Part shown: piece after piece, positions 1-8,008 of the stretch | Numbering within the stretch: position 1 is the first letter of the stretch | Layout of the letters: the number at the start of each line of letters is the position of its first letter | DNA from: a virus | DNA length: 26,370 bases | Direction: 5' to 3' (one strand) | Virus record (IMG/VR): IMGVR_UViG_3300017782_004119 | Coordinates: 1-26,370 of that record | Position numbers and translations under genes: made by a program | The notes under the pieces: generated by a model | Seen by the model: the letters and a program-made list of their open reading frames with translations, nothing else | Databases searched by the model: none | What the model was told of the DNA's origin: nothing

Positions 1-58
1 ACAGGTAGAGCTAAAATTACCTTCACTTAAACTTCCTAAATTAGTTAAAAATGGATAA
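1..58 (+). CDS. C-terminal end of an unknown protein (partial)
   Basis: The reading frame that begins at base 2 is open from the window edge and ends at TAA 56-58, giving QVELKLPSLKLPKLVKNG. The alternating hydrophobic, Lys and Pro pattern looks like a genuine protein tail. The 8-base overlap with the next start codon matches the overlap style of this region. Frame 1 is also open but ends at base 30 and reads less like protein. Function cannot be told from 18 residues. Confidence 0.45.
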   Translation, partial: QVELKLPSLKLPKLVKNG

Positions 59-521
59 CTTAATACAAAGCCCAGTAAGCGATAGTAACGCATGCTATGT
101 TACTAAAATAGATGATAAAGTAAGTTCTTATCTAGACTTTGGTAGCGGATTTACTACTACCACATTAATGAAAGAAGACTCAGAGTTAGTTACTAATGCT
201 ATAGAAACATCTCCAGAGCTTTTTAAAGACATTAGAAAAAAAGATTCTGAAGGTAGAGTTTGGTTTCCTGCTACTATCACAGTTCCTAATTCCGGAATGG
301 TATTTGCTGACGGTACTTCAAAAGAAGATTGGGGATGGTCAGCAGTTAAGTCAATTGATCTTTCTGAAGAAGAAATTAATTCAGGTAGATTCCCAGCTGG
401 TCAAACTACTAAGATGGATATAAATAATGCTAAAAAGTTTCCTAAAGACAAAGGATTTATAGATGCATTAGAAGAAATAGGATTTTTCGGAATAGACTTT
501 GATAAACCAGTCACTAAATGA
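51..521 (+). CDS. Unknown phage protein, 156 aa
   Basis: Not assigned to a named family. The protein is soluble and acidic, with no signal peptide or membrane segment. The middle (about residues 70-100) carries a dense aromatic stretch, WFPATITVPNSG followed by DWGWSAVKSIDL, suggesting a folded beta-rich domain. The C-terminus ends with an IGFFGIDFDKP segment. Its stop overlaps the start of the next gene as ATGA (518-521), so it is probably translated with the glycosyltransferase operon. That position does not prove a role in glycan synthesis: it could equally be the last gene of a structural block to the left. Confidence 0.75.
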   Translation: MDNLIQSPVSDSNACYVTKIDDKVSSYLDFGSGFTTTTLMKEDSELVTNAIETSPELFKDIRKKDSEGRVWFPATITVPNSGMVFADGTSKEDWGWSAVKSIDLSEEEINSGRFPAGQTTKMDINNAKKFPKDKGFIDALEEIGFFGIDFDKPVTK

Positions 522-1150
522 AAATAACTTATGCCATTACCGTCTGCAATGAGCAGTTCGAGATAATTAGATTAGTCGAAATGATTTTAGAAAATAAAAG
601 ACCACAAGATGATGTAGTTGTCTTATATGACCAGACTAATGGAAATTCTGAAATACCAGATTGGCTAACTAAAAAATCTAAATACCCTGGCTTTCAATTT
701 TGGAGAGGCTTTTTTGATGGACATTTTGCTAACTGGAAAAACCAACTAACTGAGTATTGCTCTGGTGATTATATCTTTCAGATAGATGCTGATGAGTTAC
801 CTCATAAAGCTCTTATAGATAATCTACCAGCAATCTTAGAATCTAATCCTGATAACGAAGTTTACTTAGTTCCTAGAGTCAATACAGTAGAAGGTTTAAC
901 TCAAGAGCATATAACTAAATGGGGTTGGAAAGTAAATAACGAAGGATGGGTCAATTGGCCGGACTATCAATGGCGTATATGGAAGAATAGACCTGAGATT
1001 AAATGGAAGAACAAAGTACATGAAGTACTGGAGGGATTTAAAGCTTACGCTCCTCTACCAGCAGAAGAAAAATTAGCATTATACCATCCTAAGACTATAG
1101 ATCGTCAAGAAATACAGAATAAATATTATGAATCTCTCATTAGTAAATAA
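518..1150 (+). CDS. Glycosyltransferase family 2-like protein
   Basis: A 210-residue GT-A-fold glycosyltransferase, expected to move a sugar from a nucleotide-sugar donor to an acceptor in the cytoplasm. The N-terminus is a typical beta strand and turn (ITYAITVCNEQ, residues 3-13). The metal-binding DxD motif is D90-A91-D92 within FQIDADELP. The C-terminal half is rich in Trp and contains KNKVHEVLEG, like the His-Glu region of the Waa/lipopolysaccharide-type GT2 enzymes. It is short, lacks membrane anchors, and starts at an ATGA overlap with the gene before. The 3' end overlaps the methyltransferase gene by 23 bases. Donor and acceptor are unknown; the neighbouring genes suggest an unusual surface or virion glycan. 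Confidence 0.88.
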   Translation: MKITYAITVCNEQFEIIRLVEMILENKRPQDDVVVLYDQTNGNSEIPDWLTKKSKYPGFQFWRGFFDGHFANWKNQLTEYCSGDYIFQIDADELPHKALIDNLPAILESNPDNEVYLVPRVNTVEGLTQEHITKWGWKVNNEGWVNWPDYQWRIWKNRPEIKWKNKVHEVLEGFKAYAPLPAEEKLALYHPKTIDRQEIQNKYYESLISK

Positions 1151-1748
1151 TTATTTTCAACCTCATAGAGTGTTGGATATAGGAGCAAATGTAGGACAAT
1201 TTAGAACAAACGCTCAACAGTATTGGCCTCAAAGTTATATTTTTTCAATCGAAGCTTCTGAAGCTTGTGAAGAACATTTACAGAAGTTAACTGACGATTA
1301 TTTAATTTGCTTACTAGCTAAAGATGATTCTAGGTATGAATATTTTAGCAGGAAAAACGACCCTACTTGTACTGGTAATTCAATATATAAGGAACTGACT
1401 GAATTTTATTCTGATGATCAAGTAGAAATAATTAAAAAAGACGGAATAATGTTGGATGATTTATTTACTTCAGAATCTATATTTGATTTAATTAAAATAG
1501 ATACTCAAGGTTCGGAATTAGATGTAGTTGAAGGAGGTAAAAAAATATGTAGTAGAGCTAAAGGTTTACTTTTAGAAGTTTCATTTAATGAGTATAATGA
1601 AAAAGCTCCTCTTTATGAAGAAGTACTAAACTATATGGAAGGATTTAATTTTACTCCTACTATTGTTTTAGACATTCAAAAAAATCATGGAGCACATCAA
1701 CAGGATATATTATTTTTGAACAATGAATATAATCAATTAGATCAATAA
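1128..1748 (+). CDS. FkbM-family SAM-dependent methyltransferase
   Basis: A 206-residue class I methyltransferase. Motif I is VLDIGANVGQF (residues 15-25), the SAM-binding glycine loop. The acidic strand-2 residue follows in SIEASE (40-45). The FkbM hallmark IDTQGSELDVVEGG is at 124-137. FkbM proteins usually O-methylate hydroxyls of sugars or polyketides, and phage copies normally sit among glycosyltransferases, as here. The ATG at 1128 lies inside the end of the upstream gene (23-base overlap); it is the only ATG before motif I. The stop TAA overlaps the next ATG by one base. Probable role: capping or modifying a sugar made by this operon. The substrate is not deducible. Confidence 0.9.
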   Translation: MNLSLVNNYFQPHRVLDIGANVGQFRTNAQQYWPQSYIFSIEASEACEEHLQKLTDDYLICLLAKDDSRYEYFSRKNDPTCTGNSIYKELTEFYSDDQVEIIKKDGIMLDDLFTSESIFDLIKIDTQGSELDVVEGGKKICSRAKGLLLEVSFNEYNEKAPLYEEVLNYMEGFNFTPTIVLDIQKNHGAHQQDILFLNNEYNQLDQ

Positions 1749-2521
1749 TGAAAGAAAATTTACTTATAGGAGCTATTAGCGGAAACTACGGTGTAGAAGA
1801 TATAGAAACGTGGGTAAATACTTCTGAGTTTGGTTTTAGTAGAACCTTAATAGTCTTTAATGCTAAAGATAATAATAGTTTAATTCCTTATTTAGATTCT
1901 AAAAACATAAATTATATTCTTCCCAATCATGACTTTTGGGGTAACAGTAAAGACTTTTTTGAGCACCATACAGGTAAAATGAATTTAGAGAATAGCTTTG
2001 ATCTTATTCATAATATGAGATTTATGTATATTCATAGGTATTTAAAAGAATGCCCAGAGTATAAAAAAGTATTAGTTACAGATGTTAAAGATGTTAAGTT
2101 TAATTCAAATCCTTTCGATAAACTTCCTACTGATAAATTAGTAGCTACTGGGGAAGTAATAAAGTACAAAGAAGATGATTGGAATATGGAGCATTTAATT
2201 TATAATATAGGAATATTTGGATTTGATTTTAAGGAAGAAGAGGTACTTAATGTAGGAGTGTTTGGAGGATCGTCAGAACTAGTTAGAGATATAAGTAGAG
2301 ATATATTTTTACTTTCAGCTGGTAAACCTAAAGTAGCAGACCAAACCTCTTTTAATTATTTAGCTAGAACTTCTTATAAAGATAAATTTACATTTACATC
2401 AATAGAAGATAAATTAGCAGTTCATTTACAAGTTATAGTAAACGGTTCAGTAGAGTTTGATTATAATACTATACCGGATTACCCCATAGTACATCAATAT
2501 GATAGAATAAGAAATGTATAG
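1748..2521 (+). CDS. Divergent GT-A-like glycosyltransferase
   Basis: A 257-residue protein that I read as a GT-A-like transferase rather than a secure family member. The N-terminal strand GAISGNYG (8-15) and the central motif KVLVTDVKDVKFNSNPF (107-123) resemble the metal-binding site of nucleotide-diphospho-sugar transferases, where an aspartate pair in a V(T/L)DxxDV context is followed by a Pro-Phe. A later YPIVHQYDR at the C-terminus resembles the terminal His motif of such enzymes. Neighbours on both sides are glycosyltransferases or modifying enzymes. It overlaps the next gene by 8 bases. The alternative is a glycan-binding protein without activity; a structure prediction would separate these. 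Confidence 0.7.
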   Translation: MKENLLIGAISGNYGVEDIETWVNTSEFGFSRTLIVFNAKDNNSLIPYLDSKNINYILPNHDFWGNSKDFFEHHTGKMNLENSFDLIHNMRFMYIHRYLKECPEYKKVLVTDVKDVKFNSNPFDKLPTDKLVATGEVIKYKEDDWNMEHLIYNIGIFGFDFKEEEVLNVGVFGGSSELVRDISRDIFLLSAGKPKVADQTSFNYLARTSYKDKFTFTSIEDKLAVHLQVIVNGSVEFDYNTIPDYPIVHQYDRIRNV

Positions 2522-3224
2522 TATAATTATATCCTATAGAAACAGAGAGTCACATTTAGAGACACTTCTACCTAGGTTAGAAGAAGTATTTAAAGGCAAA
2601 GAATACGAAATTATTATAGCTGAACAAGATGATAATGATAAGTTTCAAAAAAATAGCTTATATAATTTAGCTGCTGCTAGAGCTAAAGGAGATATTTTTA
2701 TTTTCCATGACGTAGATTATTACCCAGCTGAAAATATTTCATACGATACAGATATCGATGTTCCATTTTATCCTGTTGGTAAGGTATTATTTTTAGATAA
2801 TAATAATCAACCTAGAAAAATAGAAGATATTCCTTCTGGTTACAGAAATTTCCATGTCACTGTAGGAGATCATTCAGGAGGAGTATTTGTTTTATCTAAA
2901 ACTTTATTTTTTAATACTAATGGTTTAAACCCATTTTTTAAAGGATGGGGTAAAGAAGATGATGCTACTAGAGATAGATTAAGATTTTTAGGATATAACT
3001 GGAGGCGTAATCATGATGCGTTATTTTATGCTCTATATCATGAGGATAGTAAACCTAATGATAATGACAGTGACTTTATCAACAATAGTAAGCTTTATAT
3101 GAATCTTACTTCAGATACAAAAGTAGGTTTGAATAACGTTAATGCTAAAGTAGAAGAGTTTGATCTACCTGATCATTCTAATGTAAGATGGTTAAAAATA
3201 AAAGATTTTGAATATAAAAATTAA
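2514..3224 (+). CDS. GT7-like (galactosyltransferase-type) glycosyltransferase
   Basis: A 236-residue protein with the clear layout of the beta-1,4-galactosyltransferase C-terminal domain. IISYRNRESHL (5-15) is the family's start, followed by FIFHDVDYYP with the D66-V-D68 metal motif. GGVFVLSKTLFFNTNGLNP (122-140) matches the GGVxxLxKxxFxxxNGFxN signature, and GWGKEDD (144-150) is the acceptor and catalytic loop. YHEDSK (175-180) supplies the third metal ligand. GT7 enzymes use UDP-Gal, UDP-GalNAc or UDP-GlcNAc; the donor here is not known. This version has no membrane anchor, so it works in the infected cell's cytoplasm. The start overlaps the previous gene by 8 bases. Confidence 0.88.
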   Translation: MYSIIISYRNRESHLETLLPRLEEVFKGKEYEIIIAEQDDNDKFQKNSLYNLAAARAKGDIFIFHDVDYYPAENISYDTDIDVPFYPVGKVLFLDNNNQPRKIEDIPSGYRNFHVTVGDHSGGVFVLSKTLFFNTNGLNPFFKGWGKEDDATRDRLRFLGYNWRRNHDALFYALYHEDSKPNDNDSDFINNSKLYMNLTSDTKVGLNNVNAKVEEFDLPDHSNVRWLKIKDFEYKN

Positions 3225-3597
3225 CATTTCTCCAGGAGAGTTATTAGATAAAATTTCTATTATAGAACTTAAACTCCTTAAAATAAAAGATAAAGCTAAA
3301 CTTAATAATATAATGATTGAGTTTGAAGCTTTAAATCCACAAGTAGTAGAGCTATTAGAAAAATTTAAAGAACCTCTTAAAAAAAAGTATTTACATCTAT
3401 CAGAGGTTAATGAAACGTTATGGGATATTGAAGATGCTATCAGAGTTAAAGAAAAGAATAAAGAGTTTGATAGTAAATTTATAGAGCTTGCAAGATCTGT
3501 TTATAGACAAAACGATAAGAGAAGTATCATCAAGAAGTTTATAAATGAAATGACTGACTCCAATTTAATAGAAGAAAAATCATATGAAGAATACTAA
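3208..3597 (+). CDS. DUF6165 family protein (TTG start)
   Basis: A 129-residue helical protein matching the DUF6165 pattern: an N-terminal INISPGELLDKISIIELKL (5-23), an internal LWDIEDAIR, an LARSVYRQNDKR helix and a final INEMT...IEEKSY. The family's function is not known; members sit in polysaccharide clusters of bacteria and phages. The frame has no ATG before residue 35, yet the SPGEL motif lies upstream of it. Translation therefore has to start at the TTG at 3208, inside the end of the glycosyltransferase gene (17-base overlap). The 3' end overlaps the next ATG by 14 bases. Its place between two transferases supports a supporting or scaffold role in glycan assembly (inference). Confidence 0.85.
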   Translation: MNIKINISPGELLDKISIIELKLLKIKDKAKLNNIMIEFEALNPQVVELLEKFKEPLKKKYLHLSEVNETLWDIEDAIRVKEKNKEFDSKFIELARSVYRQNDKRSIIKKFINEMTDSNLIEEKSYEEY

Positions 3598-4468
3598 AGT
3601 TTTAGTAATAACATATGGTTTCTTCGGAGATATAGCTTTCTCTTCTGCTTTAGCATCATTTTTAGCATCTGAGTATAGTCAAGTTGACTACTTGATAGGT
3701 TTTCCCCAAATGAGAAAACTTATAATGAACAATCCTTTCATTAAGAATGTATATGTTCCCAGGAGCCCTGGACCAGCTCCTACAACTAGTACTGAATTTC
3801 AACTAACTTATGATAAAGTAATACAATTAGGTCCTCTATCTTTTACTAAACCACCTGTAGTTCAATATAAACAACAAGCAGGTATAAAAGATACAAGTCC
3901 TGATTATAAATTATATACAGATAATAATTTAGATTCAGCAGTGCAGACTTTATTTACTGATTTACCAGAAGATAAAAAAGTTATTGCTGTAATGAATAAT
4001 TGGGAAGAAAAAACTTTTACTTTTACTGAAGAGCAATATAATTCCGGAATAGATGTTCCGAACTTAGGTTACGGAGGTGCTCATAGAGATACAGATAAAA
4101 TTATCTCGGTACTCTCAGATTATTTTACTATATTAACAGTAGGAGTAGAAGGAAGCAATCAGCAACAGACTGTTAATACTGATGATCACGATTCTAAATC
4201 TATTCTTTTTGAGACTTCAATTATGAAGTACTGTAATGCTTTCATAGGGGCTGAAGGAGGTTTATGTAATTTAGCTGCAGGTGTAGGAACTAAAACTATT
4301 ATAACTGGTGATTTTGTTCATCAGCTTTATGGATGGAATGGAGTCTTAAAAAAGATTGAAGAACCTAAATTAGGTCCTAAATATTATTTTAAGGATGAAG
4401 GTCACGTTACTCTTGATCCTTATTTAACAGATGATGAAGTAATAGAACAAATAAAGTTATTAGTATGA
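3584..4468 (+). CDS. GT9-like (heptosyltransferase-type, GT-B) glycosyltransferase
   Basis: A 294-residue protein resembling the ADP-heptose:LPS heptosyltransferase group. The N-terminal ITYGFFGDIAFSSALASFL (9-27) corresponds to the GxLGDxxxxxPxxxxL donor-domain start. The C-terminal FIGAEGGLCNLAAGVGTKTII (220-240) corresponds to the GT9 nucleotide-sugar motif, in which a Glu/Asp-Gly-Gly loop precedes an LAAxxGTxT helix. The protein is about 50 residues shorter than usual heptosyltransferases. It overlaps the previous gene by 14 bases and the next by 4 (ATGA at 4465). Likely role: transfer of a sugar to a growing glycan; acceptor unknown. Confidence 0.8.
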   Translation: MKNTKVLVITYGFFGDIAFSSALASFLASEYSQVDYLIGFPQMRKLIMNNPFIKNVYVPRSPGPAPTTSTEFQLTYDKVIQLGPLSFTKPPVVQYKQQAGIKDTSPDYKLYTDNNLDSAVQTLFTDLPEDKKVIAVMNNWEEKTFTFTEEQYNSGIDVPNLGYGGAHRDTDKIISVLSDYFTILTVGVEGSNQQQTVNTDDHDSKSILFETSIMKYCNAFIGAEGGLCNLAAGVGTKTIITGDFVHQLYGWNGVLKKIEEPKLGPKYYFKDEGHVTLDPYLTDDEVIEQIKLLV

Positions 4469-5157
4469 AAATAATTTATAGGATTTCTGACGCTGGTTAC
4501 AATAAAGTAAAGCCTGATTATATTACAAACGAAATTTGTCTAAAGAACTTTGTTGAGGTATTTGGTTGGGAAGATCTTCATATAATTGCTGATGGAATAT
4601 CAAAAGATACTGAAAAAATGATTTTAAAGTATGTTCCTCAAGCATGTATAGAGCATGTTAAGGTAGGACATGGAGCAGGTACATTTAATCTAGCGTTAGA
4701 TTTAGCTCTTATGTACGAAGATGAAGATATAATTTATTTTATTGAGAATGATTATCTTCATACCTCAGATGCTAAAAAAATATTAAAAGAAGGTTTCGAT
4801 ATCGGAGCCTCTTTCGTATCTTTATATGATCATCCTGATAAATACTTAGCTCCTGATAGAGGAGGTAATCCTTATTGTGATGGAGGAGCAGAAGATACTA
4901 GAGTTTATTTAACTGATAACTCTCATTGGAAAATAACTAACAGTACAACTATGACGTTTGCTGCTAAAGTAAAAACTTTAAAAGAGAATGAAAAGATATT
5001 AAGAGACTTTACTAATGAAACTCACCCTCATGATTTTCATATGTTTCTTAAATTAAGAGAAAATAATCAACTATTAATAACCCCAATACCGGGCAGGTCG
5101 ACTCATGGAGAAACCGCTTGGTTGTCACCTTTAATTAAATGGAAAAATTATGCATAA
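4465..5157 (+). CDS. Putative glycosyltransferase, GT-A-like, 230 aa
   Basis: Probably a sugar transferase, though without a secure family. The N-terminal IYRISDAGYNKVKPDYI (4-20) precedes a Rossmann-like half. A GHGAGTFNLALDLAL stretch (69-83) resembles the helix before the DxD site of GT-A enzymes. The metal site would be E94-N95-D96 in YFIENDYLH. The C-terminal half holds HPHD (187-190) and a late STHGETAW (212-219), both plausible ligand or acceptor sites. It is a stand-alone soluble domain. The ATGA overlap with the upstream gene and the 8-base overlap with the epimerase gene place it firmly in the glycan operon. Confidence 0.72.
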   Translation: MKIIYRISDAGYNKVKPDYITNEICLKNFVEVFGWEDLHIIADGISKDTEKMILKYVPQACIEHVKVGHGAGTFNLALDLALMYEDEDIIYFIENDYLHTSDAKKILKEGFDIGASFVSLYDHPDKYLAPDRGGNPYCDGGAEDTRVYLTDNSHWKITNSTTMTFAAKVKTLKENEKILRDFTNETHPHDFHMFLKLRENNQLLITPIPGRSTHGETAWLSPLIKWKNYA

Positions 5158-6229
5158 CAAGAAAATTTTAATAACCGGAGTAGCTGGTTTATTAGGAAGC
5201 CGATTAGCAGAATATATTATCGAGAAGAAACCCGGTAATACTATTATTGGAGTAGATGATCTTTCAGGAGGATACGAAAGTAATATACCCGAACAAGTAA
5301 AGTTTTATAAAGCTAATACGTTTGATGATAAGATAAAAGATATCTTTGAGTTAGAGCAGCCTGATATAGTCTATCACTTTGCAGCATATGCCGCCGAAGG
5401 TCTATCTCCTTTCGTTCGTACTTTTAACTATGATAATAATTTAAAAAGTACTGCTTCTATAGTAAATGAGTGTATCAAACATGATGTAGAGAGATTAGTA
5501 TTTACTTCCACTATGGCAGTTTACGGTCATGGGTGGGAAGGTAAGAGACCTTTTGAAGAGACTCACCCTCCTCAACCAATAGATCCATATGGGATTGCAA
5601 AGTATGCTTGTGAGATGGATATTCAATGTGCCGGAGTACAACACGGATTAGACTGGTGTATACTCAGACCTCATAATGTTTATGGTCGTAATCAAAATAT
5701 ATGGGATAAGTATAGAAACGTTCTAGGTATTTGGATGTATCAATATATGAATGATAAACCTTTGACTATCTTTGGTGATGGTTCTCAAAAAAGAGCTTGG
5801 AGTAGTGTAGACGATTGTTTAGAGCCTATATGGAAAGCAGCTTTTATTCCTAAAGCATCTAAAGAAATTATCAATCTTGGGGGTACAGAGTTTACTACCA
5901 TTAACGAAGCTTGTAGAATAGTAAGAGAAGTAATAGGAGGAGGAGATATAGAAAAAATGCCTGCTATAGCTTTCGAAGAAGCTAGACACGAAGTTAAAAA
6001 TGCTTATCCTACTTGGAGAAAGTCTGAGGTAATATTAGGATTTGAACATTTAACTAAACTTGAAGACGGACTTAAAGAGATGTGGGCATGGGCACAAACC
6101 CAACCTAACAGAGAAAGATTCGTTTGGAAAAATTATGAATTAGAAAAAGGAATATATAGCTATTGGAAAAATGATAAGTCTAATAATACCAACTTACCGA
6201 AATCCGAAGTATCTGGATATTTGTCTTAA
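5150..6229 (+). CDS. NAD-dependent epimerase/dehydratase (extended SDR)
   Basis: A 359-residue extended short-chain dehydrogenase of the UDP-glucose 4-epimerase/GDP-mannose dehydratase type. The NAD-binding GxxGxxG is GVAGLLG (10-16), followed by VDDLSGG. The catalytic set is S120/T121 in FTSTMAVYG and the YxxxK pair Y147/K151 in PYGIAKYAC. RPHNVYGRNQ (substrate binding) and the FGDGSQKRAWSSVDD strand complete the family layout. It interconverts or dehydrates a nucleotide sugar in the cytoplasm and likely supplies donor sugar to the flanking transferases. The product cannot be deduced. The C-terminus, roughly the last 40 residues, extends beyond the fold and hosts the overlap with the next gene (59 bases). 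Confidence 0.9.
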   Translation: MHNKKILITGVAGLLGSRLAEYIIEKKPGNTIIGVDDLSGGYESNIPEQVKFYKANTFDDKIKDIFELEQPDIVYHFAAYAAEGLSPFVRTFNYDNNLKSTASIVNECIKHDVERLVFTSTMAVYGHGWEGKRPFEETHPPQPIDPYGIAKYACEMDIQCAGVQHGLDWCILRPHNVYGRNQNIWDKYRNVLGIWMYQYMNDKPLTIFGDGSQKRAWSSVDDCLEPIWKAAFIPKASKEIINLGGTEFTTINEACRIVREVIGGGDIEKMPAIAFEEARHEVKNAYPTWRKSEVILGFEHLTKLEDGLKEMWAWAQTQPNRERFVWKNYELEKGIYSYWKNDKSNNTNLPKSEVSGYLS

Positions 6230-6962
6230 GTCTGCTGTAGAAGGTAGGGTTAACGAAGAGAGCGAAATTATAGTCGTTGTAGATGGCTTTGTTGATGAAA
6301 GCAAAGAAGTTCTAGAGGAGTATAAGAACAAAGTTCAAGTACTGCCTTTGGAAGAGAATCAAGGAATGCAAATGGCTCTTAATTTAGGAGTTATGAATGC
6401 TACTAATGAACGTATTATGATTATTAATGATGATAACGTTCTATGTTCCGGATGGGATTCAATATGGGCTGATATGTCTGAAGGAGAAGTTATTACTATA
6501 AATCAAATAGAACCTACAGGCCCAGGTATATTTAATTTTCCTGTTAAAGACTTTGGTAGAACTCCTGATGAGTTTGACTATAATAGTTTTATGGAATATG
6601 AAACTACAATAAGCTCTAATGAAGTATCAGAGGATGGAGGCATATTTCCTTTCGTCTTATTTAAAAAGAACTACATGATGGTAGGAGGTTTTGATACTTT
6701 ATATAAGTCTCCTTTTATATGCGATTGGGATTTCTTTTTAAAATTAGAACTAGCTGGGTGTAAGTTTACTAGAACTCATAGTCAACATTTTTATCATTTT
6801 GGTTCTACTGCAACTAAAAACGGTAAGGAAGGAGATGCATTTAAAGCTACAGAAGCCCCTGCTGCAGAAACTTATATTTATAAATGGGGAACACCCCCAG
6901 GTATATATGAAAATAATTCTCATATACCAAAAGGTAAATTAATTAAAGGAATACAATTTTAA
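6171..6962 (+). CDS. Glycosyltransferase family 2
   Basis: A 263-residue GT2 enzyme. The start MISLIIPTYRNPKYLDICL is the classical family N-terminus, so the ATG at 6171 is correct although it lies 59 bases inside the epimerase gene. VVVDGFVDESKEVL (35-48) is the uridine-binding aspartate region and ENQGMQMALNLGV (62-74) the next helix. The metal site is N86-D87-D88-N89 (a DxD variant). The WD motif of the acceptor site is seen as ICDWDFFLKLELAG. A terminal HFYHFGSTAT stretch may carry the last metal-binding His. It is soluble and acts with the sugar-nucleotide enzymes on both sides. Donor and acceptor are unknown. Confidence 0.9.
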   Translation: MISLIIPTYRNPKYLDICLKSAVEGRVNEESEIIVVVDGFVDESKEVLEEYKNKVQVLPLEENQGMQMALNLGVMNATNERIMIINDDNVLCSGWDSIWADMSEGEVITINQIEPTGPGIFNFPVKDFGRTPDEFDYNSFMEYETTISSNEVSEDGGIFPFVLFKKNYMMVGGFDTLYKSPFICDWDFFLKLELAGCKFTRTHSQHFYHFGSTATKNGKEGDAFKATEAPAAETYIYKWGTPPGIYENNSHIPKGKLIKGIQF

Positions 6963-6963
6963 T

Positions 6964-7140
6964 ATGGAAAAGAAATACCTAATTGAATTTACTCACGCTG
7001 ACGGAACTACAGAAGAAGTAGAATTAGTAACCGATAGATTAAAATGGTCCATTGATCAGTGGAGTAGAAATAGAGCTATAGTAAGTCATAAAGTAATAGA
7101 AGAAGGTAAGTCAAATGCTAAAAATATGTTGCTAGGATGA
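6964..7140 (+). CDS. Small unknown protein, 58 aa
   Basis: A short frame of 58 codons from ATG 6964 to TGA 7138-7140 fills the gap between two sugar genes. Its stop overlaps the next ATG as ATGA, the same coupling used elsewhere in the operon. The product reads as a compact alpha/beta mini-domain: a KKYLIEFTHADG strand, EEVELVTDRLKWSIDQWSRNR helix-like segment and SHKVIEEG strand. This resembles small proteins that I associate with T4-like marine phages, but no function is known to me. There is no membrane segment and no cysteine. Confidence 0.75.
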   Translation: MEKKYLIEFTHADGTTEEVELVTDRLKWSIDQWSRNRAIVSHKVIEEGKSNAKNMLLG

Positions 7141-7970
7141 TAGGAATTGTAGGACAAGGTTTTGTAGGTAATGCTGTTTATGAAAAATTTAAAAGCTTTT
7201 ATGAAGTATTAACTTATGACTTAGATAAAAACAAATGTAATTCTACTTTAGAAAATTTAGTATTTAAAAGCGAATTTATTTTTCTCTGCCTTCCTACTCC
7301 TATGAGTAAAAATGGTTCTTGTGATATAAGTATAATTAGTAAGTCATTAGATAGTATTGACTTAATAACAGATAATTTAGAAACTAAAAGAACTATAATA
7401 ATAAAATCTACTATTCCTCCTTCTACTACTGAAAACCTTAATAAGAAATATGGCAGTTTAAACATAATATTTAATCCAGAGTTTCTTACAGAAAGAAATG
7501 CTGTAAAAGATTTTGAAAATCAAACTAGAATTATTTTAGGAGGTCCAAGACCAGTTACAACAGAGGTTAAAACTATTTTTAGCAAAGTATTTCCAAAAGC
7601 TCATATTATTAAGACTGATTCTTCTTATGCTGAAATGATAAAATATGTGACTAATACTTTTTTAGCTACTAAGATATCATTTGCTAATGAAATATATGAG
7701 CTTTGTAATAAAATGAATATAGATTATGATAAGGTAGTAGAGTATGCAACTTTAGACCATAGATTAGGAAAATCACATTGGGGAGTCCCAGGTCATGATG
7801 GAGACTTGGGGTTTGGTGGCCATTGCTTTCCTAAGGATTTAGCAGCATTGCTCTACTTATCTTATCAATATAATACTGTCAATGGAGTACTAAAAGCTAC
7901 TCAAGAGACAAACAATAAAGTTAGAAGCGATAGAGATTGGGAAAGAATGAAAGGAAGAGCTGTCTCATAG
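7137..7970 (+). CDS. ugd: Nucleotide-sugar 6-dehydrogenase, short form (Ugd-like)
   Basis: A 277-residue member of the UDP-glucose/GDP-mannose dehydrogenase family, which oxidises a nucleotide sugar to its uronate with two NAD+. Seen: NAD site GQGFVG (6-11), FNPEFLTE with the catalytic Glu region (112-119), the EMIKYVTNTFLATKISFANE helix with K169 and N173, and the catalytic cysteine loop GFGGHCFPKD (225-234, C230). The family is usually near 400 residues or longer; the C-terminal UDP-binding domain is absent. The protein ends soon after the central dimerisation helix. Such short phage versions may be active with altered substrate binding or may need a partner. It is the last gene of the glycan operon, starting at an ATGA overlap. 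The symbol denotes family likeness only. Confidence 0.88.
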   Translation: MIGIVGQGFVGNAVYEKFKSFYEVLTYDLDKNKCNSTLENLVFKSEFIFLCLPTPMSKNGSCDISIISKSLDSIDLITDNLETKRTIIIKSTIPPSTTENLNKKYGSLNIIFNPEFLTERNAVKDFENQTRIILGGPRPVTTEVKTIFSKVFPKAHIIKTDSSYAEMIKYVTNTFLATKISFANEIYELCNKMNIDYDKVVEYATLDHRLGKSHWGVPGHDGDLGFGGHCFPKDLAALLYLSYQYNTVNGVLKATQETNNKVRSDRDWERMKGRAVS

Positions 7971-7971
7971 C

Positions 7972-7980
7972 TATTTATAA
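7972..7980 (+). promoter_or_regulatory. TATTTATA motif, possible promoter
   Basis: CTATTTATA lies in the 38-base gap after the dehydrogenase gene, with the motif TATTTATA starting 36 bases before ATG 8009. The same octamer precedes six other genes in this window. There is no TTG at the spacing used by the other promoter class. It could be a phage-specific promoter element; this is inference from recurrence. Confidence 0.4.
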
Positions 7981-8008
7981 TGTAGTACCTATATACTAAT
8001 ATACAATC

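Noticed and set aside
7214-7465. Minus-strand open frame across the dehydrogenase gene
   Set aside because: It lies opposite a gene with clear family motifs and reads as low-complexity Leu/Ile/Ser sequence, the usual shadow of an AT-rich coding strand.
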